Source of the DNA: Flavobacterium sp. HJJ
GTDB lineage: Bacteria > Bacteroidota > Bacteroidia > Flavobacteriales > Flavobacteriaceae
Length of the DNA stretch: 64,000 nt
Assembly (NCBI RefSeq): GCF_015351475.1
Contig: NZ_JADKPR010000017.1
Coordinates: forward strand, 53,026-117,025
Direction of reading: 5' to 3'
Below the pieces are notes generated by a model that saw only the letters and a list, made by a program, of their open reading frames with translations, had not been told where the DNA came from and did no database searches. The position numbers and the translations under genes are program-made. Shown one piece after another: positions 8,795 through 16,323 of the stretch; position 1 is the stretch's first letter, and each line of letters starts with the position of its first letter.

Positions 8795-9265
8795 TTATAG
8801 TGTATCATTGATTAAACCAACCCATTTTTTTGCTAGTTTGTGATCTTCAAACAGACAATTAAAATCAAGATAATGATTCTCGATATTATAAATTGGAATC
8901 ATTTCTTTTTTCATAGTGTTTTTATGAACGAGTTCTATTTCAACTTTTTCGATGGTGCCTAATTTGCTTCGGGTAGTTTCAATTAGGTTACAGAGTATAA
9001 TATCTTTTAAGTTAACGAAATATGCAGTTTCTTTTTTATAACTGAAATCAATGAAAAGGAAACCTTTGTTCTTTTTATCTAACGACAGGATTTTTTTGTT
9101 CTGTGTTTCGGATAATTCAAAGTCGTAATGATTGTTTTGACTGTATTGTTTCTTTATCTCTTTAATTTTGGCTCTGTTCGTTATATTGGAACGGAAGACT
9201 AATGTTATCGGGATGCCTATTAAAATTGTAATTATAAGGCCTATTATGGTTACTGATGTGTCCAT
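8795..9265 (-). CDS. uncharacterised single-span membrane protein
   Basis: 156 aa. One N-terminal hydrophobic segment (about 6-26, TIIGLIITILIGIPITLVF) is followed by a basic stretch and a soluble domain rich in Lys, Asp and Ile, with alternating beta-like segments (KGFLFIDFSYKKETAYFVNLKDIILCNLIE). I recognise no family. It lies alone between two hairpins. Confidence 0.7.
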   Translation of the reverse strand: MDTSVTIIGLIITILIGIPITLVFRSNITNRAKIKEIKKQYSQNNHYDFELSETQNKKILSLDKKNKGFLFIDFSYKKETAYFVNLKDIILCNLIETTRSKLGTIEKVEIELVHKNTMKKEMIPIYNIENHYLDFNCLFEDHKLAKKWVGLINDTL

Positions 9266-9332
9266 TTTTTAATTTTTTTGTGATTAGATATAATGATTTA
9301 TTTCCTTGATTCGGAAAGAATCAGGAAAAGAC

Positions 9333-9352
9333 AAAAGCCGTTATTGGCTTTT
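9333..9352 (-). terminator. hairpin terminator after the small secreted protein gene
   Basis: AAAAGCC and GGCTTTT flank a 6-base loop, just past the stop codon at 9377 on the minus strand. Confidence 0.65.
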
Positions 9353-9376
9353 ATAAACCGCAATTATGAGATTTAA

Positions 9377-9724
9377 TCACCAAAAATAATGGAAGGGAAA
9401 AAGTAAAATCGAGACTTTTGAGCATCTGTCGATGTCTTGATCCGATAGAATTATTTTGAGGTTATTTTCTTTGAGATTAGAAAATAATTGGAGTAAAGTA
9501 TTGCTGTCGTTTATGTCAACAGGAATACGGCTGTTAGATTTTAGCTCAGGAGTTCCTCTTTCTATACTTGGCTGAACGAAATGAGAAACACTTAAACTTT
9601 CTTTGTTAATGTCAGTACTGCTTTCCTTTTGAAAAGAAATTATAGTATCGTGATTTGCGCTGTGTGCAAATGCGAACTGGAGTAAGAGCCCAATAAATAC
9701 GATAAATTTCCAAAAAATCTTCAT
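9377..9724 (-). CDS. small secreted protein of unknown function
   Basis: 115 aa. The N-terminus has a clear signal peptide (MKIFWKFIVFIGLLLQFAFA, probable cleavage near HSA), followed by a polar domain without recognisable motif. The segment ENNLKIILSDQDIDRCSKVSILLFPFHYFW ends in an aromatic-rich tail. Codon use resembles the neighbours. The frame is supported by the signal peptide and by flanking hairpins, not by a known family. Confidence 0.5.
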   Translation of the reverse strand: MKIFWKFIVFIGLLLQFAFAHSANHDTIISFQKESSTDINKESLSVSHFVQPSIERGTPELKSNSRIPVDINDSNTLLQLFSNLKENNLKIILSDQDIDRCSKVSILLFPFHYFW

Positions 9725-9806
9725 ACTGCAAAAATAGATAATTGGCTTTTGATCAGCGGAGTGTATTGTGGTAAATGAAAGTTAAAATTGCATGTTTTTA
9801 TTAAAA

Positions 9807-9834
9807 AAGCCTCAAAATTATAGGTTTGAGGCTT
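9807..9834 (-). terminator. intrinsic terminator of the DUF349 gene
   Basis: AAGCCTCAAA and TTTGAGGCTT form a perfect 10-bp stem with an 8-base loop, followed on the minus strand by a run of T. It lies 25 bp after the stop codon. Confidence 0.8.
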
Positions 9835-9859
9835 AGTAAAGTATTGTTATTTTTGAATT

Positions 9860-11872
9860 TTATTCCTGATTCAAATTTCTCAATTGTTTTAGTTTTTCTT
9901 TCCAGACATCAAGGCTTTCTTTGTGAATAGCTATGTTTTTTCGAACCTCTAATACTATTGAATTTTCTTTTTTTGAATTTTTTGTATTTGCAAAAAACTG
10001 AATGTTATTTTCTAATTGGAAAATTTCATTTTGTACTTCCTCGATTTTACGAATTAGGAAAATTTTCTCATTATCGAGTTTTCTGGTGTCGTTGCTTTCA
10101 GAAAGATTCTCCATTCTGTTGGAGAAACGCATCATTTCAGTATCTTTTTTGCTTAAGCTTAATTTTTCGAATAAAGCGTCAAGGATTTTGTTGAATTTTC
10201 CTTCGATATGTCTTCTTGGGAAAGGAACTTTACCAAAGTTTTTCCAAGTTTCGATATGCAGTTTGATAGCGTCCAGATCGGTTTTGTGATCACCGGTCAA
10301 TTGGAATTCTCTCAGTGTTTCCAAATAGGCTTTCTTTTTGTCAAAAGCTTCAACTTCGTCAGCGTTTTCAACGTTTTTATGTTCTTTTAGCTTGTCGAAA
10401 TAATGGTTACATGCTTCTCTGAATTCATTCCAGATTTTATCTGAATATTTTCTAGGAACATGACCGATTTTTTTCCAGTCTTCCTGAATCTGCTTCATGA
10501 TAGGAGTTGTGCTTGCAAAATCAACACTTTCCTGCAATTCTTTGGCTTTTTTAACCAAAGCTATTTTTTTATTCAGATTGTCGTTTTGGTCTTTTTTGAT
10601 GTCTTTGTAGAAAGAATTTTTGAAACTGTTGAAATTTCTAACTGCAGTTTTAAAAGCAGCCCAAGTGGCTTCATTTACATCAGATGGAACTTTTCCGGCT
10701 GAGAAAAACTCAGAACGAAGTGCTTCTACTTTTTCAATCTGTGCCAGCCATTGTGAATGGGCATTCACTTTTTCGGTAGCTAAAACTTCAATTTTGGCAA
10801 TAATATCTTTTTTCTTTTCTAAGTTTTCAAGCTCAGTTCCTCTTAAAGCTTCAAACAAAATTTCACGTTTGTCGTGCATTTTTTTTGTAAGTTCACTGAA
10901 TTGGTTCCAGATTTCATCACGGTGTTCTCTAGAAACAGGACCAATATCTTCTTTCCAGATCCGGTGTAAATCCTGTAATTCTCTAAAAGCTTTATTGATA
11001 TCTGCTTCTTTAAGCAGTTCTTCAACACGGGCAACAATTTTTTGTTTTTGTTCCAAATTGTATTTGAAATCAATATCTCTTGCTTCTCTGTCTAAGTGCA
11101 GATAGTCATAAAAATTCTCAACATGAAAATGATAATTATTCCAAACGTGGTTGTATTTGTCTTTTGGGATAGATCCTGCATTTTTCCAGCGGTCTCTTAG
11201 CTCATTAAAATGATTTAAAGTGTCTTTGATGTTGGCCTGCGGATTGATTAATTCTTTTAATTCCTCTACAATAGCCAGTCGGACTTCCAAGTTGGATTTT
11301 AAATTGGATTGTAAGCTCTTGAAATGAGTATTTTTATTGTCTTTGTAAATCGTGTAATATTGATCAAATTTTGATTTTAGTGGAAAATGATATTGAAATT
11401 CTTCATTAGGATCTTGATTTTCCTGATTGAATTCTTCTCTTTTTTCTTCGATTAGATGGTTGTATTTGGCCAAAAATGCTTTACGGATTTCCTCAACATG
11501 TTCTTTAATAGACATTACTTTTTCATTTGTAACTAAATTTTTCAATTCGTCTACAAGTTTGTCCATTGGCAATGCTTCATAATCCAGCATTGGTATGTCA
11601 TGGCGTTCTTTTAACGTTTCATCTTCGCTTTCTTCAGCATTGGTCTCGGCAATAGCGTCAAGTACGTTTTGTTTTTCATCAGCTGTACTTTCACTTGATG
11701 TTACTGGCTCAGAAACTGGTTTTACAGTATTTTCCTCTGCCACAGCATCATTGATTTCATTTTCTGCATCCACAGAAACTTCTGATAGAACTGCTTCCTG
11801 CAATTCATTAGCTGTTTTTCCGTCTGTCTCATTTTCTTGAATTGACAGGTTATCGTTCTTTTCTTCTAACAT
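9860..11872 (-). CDS. DUF349 domain-containing coiled-coil protein
   Basis: 670 aa. An acidic, low-complexity N-terminus (about 1-90, rich in Glu, Ala and Asn) is followed by a run of about 60-70-residue helical repeats marked by WK-x-x-G-x-V/I-P-R/K-x-x-x-x-x-x-W (for example RWKNAGSIPKDKYNHVWNNY, DWKKIGHVPRKYSDKIWNEF and NFGKVPFPRRHIEGKF). These are DUF349 repeats. The protein has no signal peptide or membrane span and is highly charged, so it is probably cytoplasmic. Its function is unknown; DUF349 proteins are widespread in Bacteroidota. It is transcribed alone. Confidence 0.9.
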   Translation of the reverse strand: MLEEKNDNLSIQENETDGKTANELQEAVLSEVSVDAENEINDAVAEENTVKPVSEPVTSSESTADEKQNVLDAIAETNAEESEDETLKERHDIPMLDYEALPMDKLVDELKNLVTNEKVMSIKEHVEEIRKAFLAKYNHLIEEKREEFNQENQDPNEEFQYHFPLKSKFDQYYTIYKDNKNTHFKSLQSNLKSNLEVRLAIVEELKELINPQANIKDTLNHFNELRDRWKNAGSIPKDKYNHVWNNYHFHVENFYDYLHLDREARDIDFKYNLEQKQKIVARVEELLKEADINKAFRELQDLHRIWKEDIGPVSREHRDEIWNQFSELTKKMHDKREILFEALRGTELENLEKKKDIIAKIEVLATEKVNAHSQWLAQIEKVEALRSEFFSAGKVPSDVNEATWAAFKTAVRNFNSFKNSFYKDIKKDQNDNLNKKIALVKKAKELQESVDFASTTPIMKQIQEDWKKIGHVPRKYSDKIWNEFREACNHYFDKLKEHKNVENADEVEAFDKKKAYLETLREFQLTGDHKTDLDAIKLHIETWKNFGKVPFPRRHIEGKFNKILDALFEKLSLSKKDTEMMRFSNRMENLSESNDTRKLDNEKIFLIRKIEEVQNEIFQLENNIQFFANTKNSKKENSIVLEVRKNIAIHKESLDVWKEKLKQLRNLNQE

Positions 11873-12078
11873 TTTTGTGAATGTTTAAGGTTTTTATTTT
11901 TTGAATGCGAAAGATACTAAAGGTGCGCCACAATACAAAATAAAACTTCGGTTTATAGCTTGTTTGCTAGGAAAAATAGCTCAATTTATTTATGAGTTGA
12001 ATGCTTTATAGTTTTGCTGAGGTGTTTTTTAAAATTTTTGAAGAAAGTGAGGAATGTGTAAGTATTTGAATTGTTTCG

Positions 12079-12170
12079 AAAAAAAAGTCCCACCGAAGCA
12101 GGACTAAAGATTTTCATCTACGGCATATAGCCTTATTGTGATAAGATTAAAGATTAGAATTGTTTTAATC
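12079..12170 (-). ncRNA. tracrRNA of the type II-C CRISPR-Cas system
   Basis: On the minus strand the segment 12159-12135 is an anti-repeat. Compared with the first 25 bases of the CRISPR repeat, 21 are identical in the same-sense reading, two of the differences become G-U pairs, and a 2-base internal bulge remains. After it come a nexus hairpin (GGC-TATAT-GCC, about 12132-12122) and a terminator: AGTCCTGC-TTCG-GTGGGACT, an 8-bp stem with a C(UUCG)G tetraloop (12105-12086), then eight T. The order anti-repeat, nexus, terminator is that of tracrRNA. The RNA would be about 90 nt and is transcribed away from cas9. The exact 5' end is inferred from the promoter. Confidence 0.9.
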
Positions 12171-12175
12171 TGTTG

Positions 12176-12206
12176 TAAATGTATGTAAAAAAGAATTAGT
12201 GCACAA
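12176..12206 (-). promoter_or_regulatory. promoter of the tracrRNA
   Basis: Read on the minus strand, TTG (12206-12204) is followed after 20 bases by TACATTTA (12183-12176). This matches seven of eight positions of the Bacteroidota -7 box TAnnTTTG, with spacing inside 17-23. It places the start about 12170, just upstream of the anti-repeat. Confidence 0.65.
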
Positions 12207-12272
12207 TGAGGAAAACCGTAAATAGATTAATTTTTTTTATAGTAAATTCCATGCAGATTAAATTTAAAAAAT

Positions 12273-15200
12273 ATGGCAAAGATTTTAGGATTAGATTTGG
12301 GGACTAACTCGATTGGGTGGGCATTAATTGACGATAAGCTGAATAAAATTTTAGGCATTGGAAGTAGAATTTTTCCAATGGGTGTTGAGAATTTGGGTGA
12401 TGGCGATAATGAAATGTCTAAAAATGCAAGTAGAACAGGAGCAAGAGGTGTTCGTCGTCAATTCTTTAGAAGAAGATTAAGAAAAAAAGTGTTGTTAAAA
12501 TCACTTTCAGAAAATAATATGTGTCCAATGAATGCTAAAGATTTTGAAGATTGGAAACAAACCAAACAATTTCCGTCTGAAAAATTAGCAACTTGGTTTG
12601 CAGAGAATCCTTATGAATTGCGTCAAAAAGCATTGATGGAAAAATTGTCTTTAGAAGAAATTGGCAGGATTTTTTATCATTTAATTCAAAGAAGAGGTTT
12701 TTTAAGTAATAGCAGAAAAGGAGGAAGCGATGATGGAGCTATTTTTAAAGGAAATGTTAAAGAAGGAAAAATAGGAATTGATGACACTTTAGAAAGTATT
12801 GAAGGTAAAACTTTAGGATCTTATCTATATGAGATTTATCCAAAAGAAAACCAGCCTTTTCAAGATGGATTAGAAAGAATTCGAAATCGATACACTACCC
12901 GTAAAATGTATATTGATGAATTTGAGTTGATTTGGGAAAAGCAATCACAATTCCATTCGGTTTTAAACTATGATTTAAAAACAACTTTTGGAGGAAGAAA
13001 GCAGGATAATTACAAAGAAGATGGTATTTTATTTCATCAACGCCCTTTGCGTTCTCAAAAACATTTGGTAGGTAATTGTTCATTTGAACCTACAAAGACT
13101 AAATGTCCAATAAGTGCAATTTCTGTTGAAATGTTTAGAATTTGGCAATGGGTAAATACAGTGGAATACAATGGAAAGAAAATATCTCAAACAGAAAAAG
13201 AAAAATTGATTGAGCAATTACTTTCATTTGATAAAATTGAATTTAAAAAACTGAGAAAAGCGATTGGAAAAGAAAGCGCTGAATTCAAGTTTAATTATAA
13301 AGACGACGATAAAATAGTTGGGACACATACTATTTCTAATTTATCTAATAAAAAATTCTTTGGTAAAAAATGGTTTGAGTTTTCTGAAAAGGAGCAGGAA
13401 GATATTTGGCACGTTTTGTATTTTTTTGACAGTAAATCAAATCTTAAGGATTATGCTGTTAAGAATTGGAATTTTTCAGAGGAAAAAGCAATTGCAATTT
13501 CAAAGTTTAATGTAAAAGACGGCTATGCCAGTTTGAGCCGAAAAGCTATTGGAAATATTTTGCCTTTTCTACAGCAAGGATATACTTATGATATTGCTGT
13601 GGTTATGGGCGGAATAAAAAATACTTTTGGCGACAAATGGCAAAATGATACGGAACAAAACAATCAAAAACAATTAGATTTAATTGATAATGTTGAAGGA
13701 ATAGTCAGGTCTAAAATTTCAGGCGGTTTTATAGATACAATTAAGAATTTACTTCGTAAAGAATTTCAATTTAGTGATAAACAATTGAAGAAACTTTATC
13801 ATCATTCGGCAACAATTGATGTTACAGTATTATTAGAAAAATTGCCTGTTGGCAAAGATGCCGACAAGGAAATTCAAGCTATTAGAAATCCGATTGTAAT
13901 TACTGCTTTATTTGAGTTGCGAAAATTAGTTAATGAATTAATCGAAGAGCATGGACAACTTGACGAAATAAAAGTAGAAATGGCTCGTGATTTGAAAATA
14001 TCTAAATCACAGCGAAATAAAATTCGCAGAGATCAAAAACGATTAGAAAGAGAAAATGATAGAGTAAAAAGCGAAGTAGAAAAGTATGCGAAAGTTTCTC
14101 ACGATAACATTTTAAAATTTAAACTTTGGGAAGAGTGCAAGCAGACTTGCCCTTATACAGGTGTTGTAATTCCTGTTACTAAACTTTTTACAGGTGAAGT
14201 CCAAATAGAACATATTCATCCATGGAGTCGTTCATTAAACGATAGTTTCAATAATAAAACATTGTGTTATGCTGATGAAAATAGACGAAAAGGAGATAAA
14301 ACACCTTTTGAATTTTATGGTAATGACGAATTGGATTGGATCGCCAGAAAAGAGCGTGCTTTAAAATTATTTTCGGATACCAAGGAATATCCCAATGCAT
14401 ATCAAAAATTCAAGCGATTTGTACAGCAAAAATTTGATGATGATTTTTCTTCAAGACAATTAAATGATACCCGATTTATAAGTAAAGAAGCCTCAACTTA
14501 TTTAACACAAATATGCAAAAAAGTAAATGTTTCTCCAGGTCAAATGACTGCCAATTTACGTCAAAAATGGGGTTTGAATACGGTTTTGAATGATGAAAAT
14601 GCTAAAACCCGTGAAGATCATCGTCATCATGCCATTGATGCTTTGGTTATGGCTTGTGGCAAAACAAGTTATTTACAGGAATTGTCCAAATGGAATCGCT
14701 ACAATAAAAATTATGATTTAAAAGATTTTCCAATGCCATGGGAAACGTTCCGATTTGATGCAGAAAAAGCAGTCGATAAAATATTGATTTCGCATAAACG
14801 TATTGCTAATGATATTACTATTCGATATACTAAAGTAGAGAAAAACGGAAAAACACATATAAATAAAGGCGTTGCTGCCCGAGGGCAATTACATAAAGAA
14901 ACCGTTTTTGGCAAGCGAAATTTTAATGGAGAAGAAGCATTTCACGTTAGGAAATCAATAGATAGTTTAACAACCGAAAAACAATTGGAAAAAGTAGTTG
15001 ACGAAGCTATTAGAAAATTAATTCATAAAAGGATTCAAGAGCTTGGCGGATTTGTAAAAGGTGCTATTCCTGTGAACACTTTTTTTATTGCTGATGAAAA
15101 TGGAGTGAAACAACCACAAATTTTCTTGCCTAATAAAAACGGAGAGCCAGTACCAATTTTGAAAATAAGGATGAAAGAAAATTTTAGCGGAGCAGAAAAG

Positions 15201-15656
15201 CTAAAAGATAATGTTAATCAATGGGTAAATCCTAGAAACAATCATCACGTACTTATTTATAAAGATGAAAAAGGAAATTTAAAAGAAGATGTAGTAACTT
15301 TTTGGACTGTCGTTGAAAGAAAAAGTAAAGGATTTCCAGTGTATCAATTACCAGCTGAAGGTAAAGAAATAGTTACGGCTTTACATATTAATGATATGTT
15401 TTTATTGGGATTAACGGATGATGAAATTAGCTGGGAGAATCACGATTATGATTTGTTTAAGGAACATTTGTATAGGGTGCAAAAACTATCATCTAAATTC
15501 TATGAGTTTAGACTGAGTTCGCAAGCTTCTATTCAAAATAATTTTCAACCATTTTACATCAGAATTCAAAGTTTTGGCGATGGCAAAACAGGATGGGATA
15601 CTTTTAATCCAATCAAAGTAAAGATTTCAGTTTCAGGAAAAATTTCTAAAATATAA
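12273..15656 (+). CDS. cas9: type II-C CRISPR RNA-guided endonuclease Cas9, compact
   Basis: 1127 aa. RuvC-I is ILGLDLGTNSIGWALI with catalytic Asp8. An Arg-rich bridge helix follows (RGVRRQFFRRRLRKK, about 60-74). RuvC-II is IKVEMARDL with Glu569. The HNH domain has VQIEHIHPWSRS with His647 and Asn661, plus CPYTG. RuvC-III is REDHRHHAIDALVMA with His786 and Asp789. All catalytic residues are intact. The last 300 residues form the wedge/PAM-interacting part. With 1127 residues it is near the short C. jejuni and N. meningitidis enzymes and shorter than the roughly 1400-aa Cas9 proteins I associate with many Bacteroidota. The tracrRNA is divergent upstream; parD starts 50 bp downstream. No csn2 or cas4 is present, so type II-C. 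Confidence 0.97.
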   Translation: MAKILGLDLGTNSIGWALIDDKLNKILGIGSRIFPMGVENLGDGDNEMSKNASRTGARGVRRQFFRRRLRKKVLLKSLSENNMCPMNAKDFEDWKQTKQFPSEKLATWFAENPYELRQKALMEKLSLEEIGRIFYHLIQRRGFLSNSRKGGSDDGAIFKGNVKEGKIGIDDTLESIEGKTLGSYLYEIYPKENQPFQDGLERIRNRYTTRKMYIDEFELIWEKQSQFHSVLNYDLKTTFGGRKQDNYKEDGILFHQRPLRSQKHLVGNCSFEPTKTKCPISAISVEMFRIWQWVNTVEYNGKKISQTEKEKLIEQLLSFDKIEFKKLRKAIGKESAEFKFNYKDDDKIVGTHTISNLSNKKFFGKKWFEFSEKEQEDIWHVLYFFDSKSNLKDYAVKNWNFSEEKAIAISKFNVKDGYASLSRKAIGNILPFLQQGYTYDIAVVMGGIKNTFGDKWQNDTEQNNQKQLDLIDNVEGIVRSKISGGFIDTIKNLLRKEFQFSDKQLKKLYHHSATIDVTVLLEKLPVGKDADKEIQAIRNPIVITALFELRKLVNELIEEHGQLDEIKVEMARDLKISKSQRNKIRRDQKRLERENDRVKSEVEKYAKVSHDNILKFKLWEECKQTCPYTGVVIPVTKLFTGEVQIEHIHPWSRSLNDSFNNKTLCYADENRRKGDKTPFEFYGNDELDWIARKERALKLFSDTKEYPNAYQKFKRFVQQKFDDDFSSRQLNDTRFISKEASTYLTQICKKVNVSPGQMTANLRQKWGLNTVLNDENAKTREDHRHHAIDALVMACGKTSYLQELSKWNRYNKNYDLKDFPMPWETFRFDAEKAVDKILISHKRIANDITIRYTKVEKNGKTHINKGVAARGQLHKETVFGKRNFNGEEAFHVRKSIDSLTTEKQLEKVVDEAIRKLIHKRIQELGGFVKGAIPVNTFFIADENGVKQPQIFLPNKNGEPVPILKIRMKENFSGAEKLKDNVNQWVNPRNNHHVLIYKDEKGNLKEDVVTFWTVVERKSKGFPVYQLPAEGKEIVTALHINDMFLLGLTDDEISWENHDYDLFKEHLYRVQKLSSKFYEFRLSSQASIQNNFQPFYIRIQSFGDGKTGWDTFNPIKVKISVSGKISKI

Positions 15657-15672
15657 TTTTATTTCGAAAGTT

Positions 15673-15690
15673 TGGTGTAAATTTACACCA
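15673..15690. promoter_or_regulatory. 18-bp perfect palindrome, probable ParD operator
   Basis: TGGTGTAAATTTACACCA is its own reverse complement. It lies 16 bp after the cas9 stop and 16 bp before the parD start codon, where a ribbon-helix-helix antitoxin would bind for autoregulation. Its centre TAAATTTA also resembles a -7 box. Confidence 0.7.
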
Positions 15691-15706
15691 CTAAATAGTT
15701 GTAATT

Positions 15707-15949
15707 ATGTCAAGACAAAGTATCACATTAGCCAATCAAAATGATGAATGGTTAAAAGAGCAAGTGGCTAAAGAGGAGTTTACCAGTAAAAGTGAAGCGG
15801 TTAATTATTTAATTAAGCAAGCACGTGAGCAAGATGCTTATGTAGAGTTTGTTCGAATGAAGTTAGATAAAGCTGAGAAAAGTGGATTTGCTAAAAAGCA
15901 AACAAGAGAAGAAATGTTGGCAGAATTCAAAAAGAAATTAAATGTATAG
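15707..15949 (+). CDS. ParD-family ribbon-helix-helix antitoxin
   Basis: 80 aa. The N-terminal SRQSITLANQNDEWLKEQVAKEEFTSKSEAVNYLIKQARE is the beta-helix-helix pattern of ParD/CopG antitoxins: one DNA-contacting strand, then two helices. An acidic and basic C-terminal tail (about 50-80) would wrap the toxin. The gene overlaps the toxin gene by 8 bp and follows a perfect palindrome. It sits between cas9 and the CRISPR array on the same strand, so it may also be reached by read-through from cas9. Confidence 0.88.
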   Translation: MSRQSITLANQNDEWLKEQVAKEEFTSKSEAVNYLIKQAREQDAYVEFVRMKLDKAEKSGFAKKQTREEMLAEFKKKLNV

Positions 15950-16217
15950 CTATCATTTAAATGAATTAGCCAAAGAAGATTTATTAAGAATATACGAATA
16001 TGGAATAGCAAAATTTGGTTTAAATCAGGCAGATAAGTATTTTGATATGATGCAAGACTGTTTTGATAAAATCGCTTCAAATCCGTTTTTGTTTCCAAAT
16101 GCAATTCGTTACCGAGAAGGTTACAGATATTGTGTTTGTGGTGTGGATACCATTTTTTATAAAATCAACGGTAATGAAGTAGAAATAATGGCAATCATTG
16201 GCAGGCAAAATTTTTAA
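15942..16217 (+). CDS. ParE/RelE-superfamily toxin
   Basis: 91 aa. The pattern YHLNELAKEDLLRIYEYGIAKFGLNQADKYFDMMQDCFDKIASNPFLFPNAIRYREGYRYCVCGVDTIFYKINGNEVEIMAIIGRQNF matches ParE: an N-terminal helix pair, then the beta sheet ending in I-I-G-R-Q. ParE toxins usually poison DNA gyrase; RelE relatives cleave mRNA, and the sequence alone favours ParE. It overlaps the antitoxin by 8 bp. Its stop is 94 bp before the first CRISPR repeat, so toxin transcription may run into the array leader. Confidence 0.88.
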   Translation: MYSYHLNELAKEDLLRIYEYGIAKFGLNQADKYFDMMQDCFDKIASNPFLFPNAIRYREGYRYCVCGVDTIFYKINGNEVEIMAIIGRQNF

Positions 16218-16232
16218 GAAGTTCTTTGACAT

Positions 16233-16323
16233 AAGTTTTTCAAGGTCTTAAACATCTCAAACCACAACTGAAAGTTATGGCGTCTGCCAAGCAGGGACGC
16301 GAGAACTTTCAGTTGTGGTTTGA
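16233..16323 (+). other. CRISPR leader with anti-repeat-like inverted copy and 20-bp hairpin reaching into repeat 1
   Basis: TCAAACCACAACTGAAAGTT (16257-16276) is the exact reverse complement of AACTTTCAGTTGTGGTTTGA (16304-16323). The right arm includes the first 12 bases of repeat 1. The 27-base loop holds a second hairpin (GCGTCTGC / GCAGGGACGC, 16280-16300). Leftward from 16268, the minus strand continues as a degenerate copy of the rest of the repeat (after a 4-base insertion, TTtAAGA....GAAAA). RNA from this leader would therefore fold onto repeat 1. The structure is plain in the sequence; its role is unknown. Confidence 0.85.

Noticed and set aside
9958..11840. Several plus-strand frames opposite the DUF349 gene
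   Set aside because: Shadow frames of an A-rich lysine/glutamate-coding gene; they show no conserved motif and no promoter.
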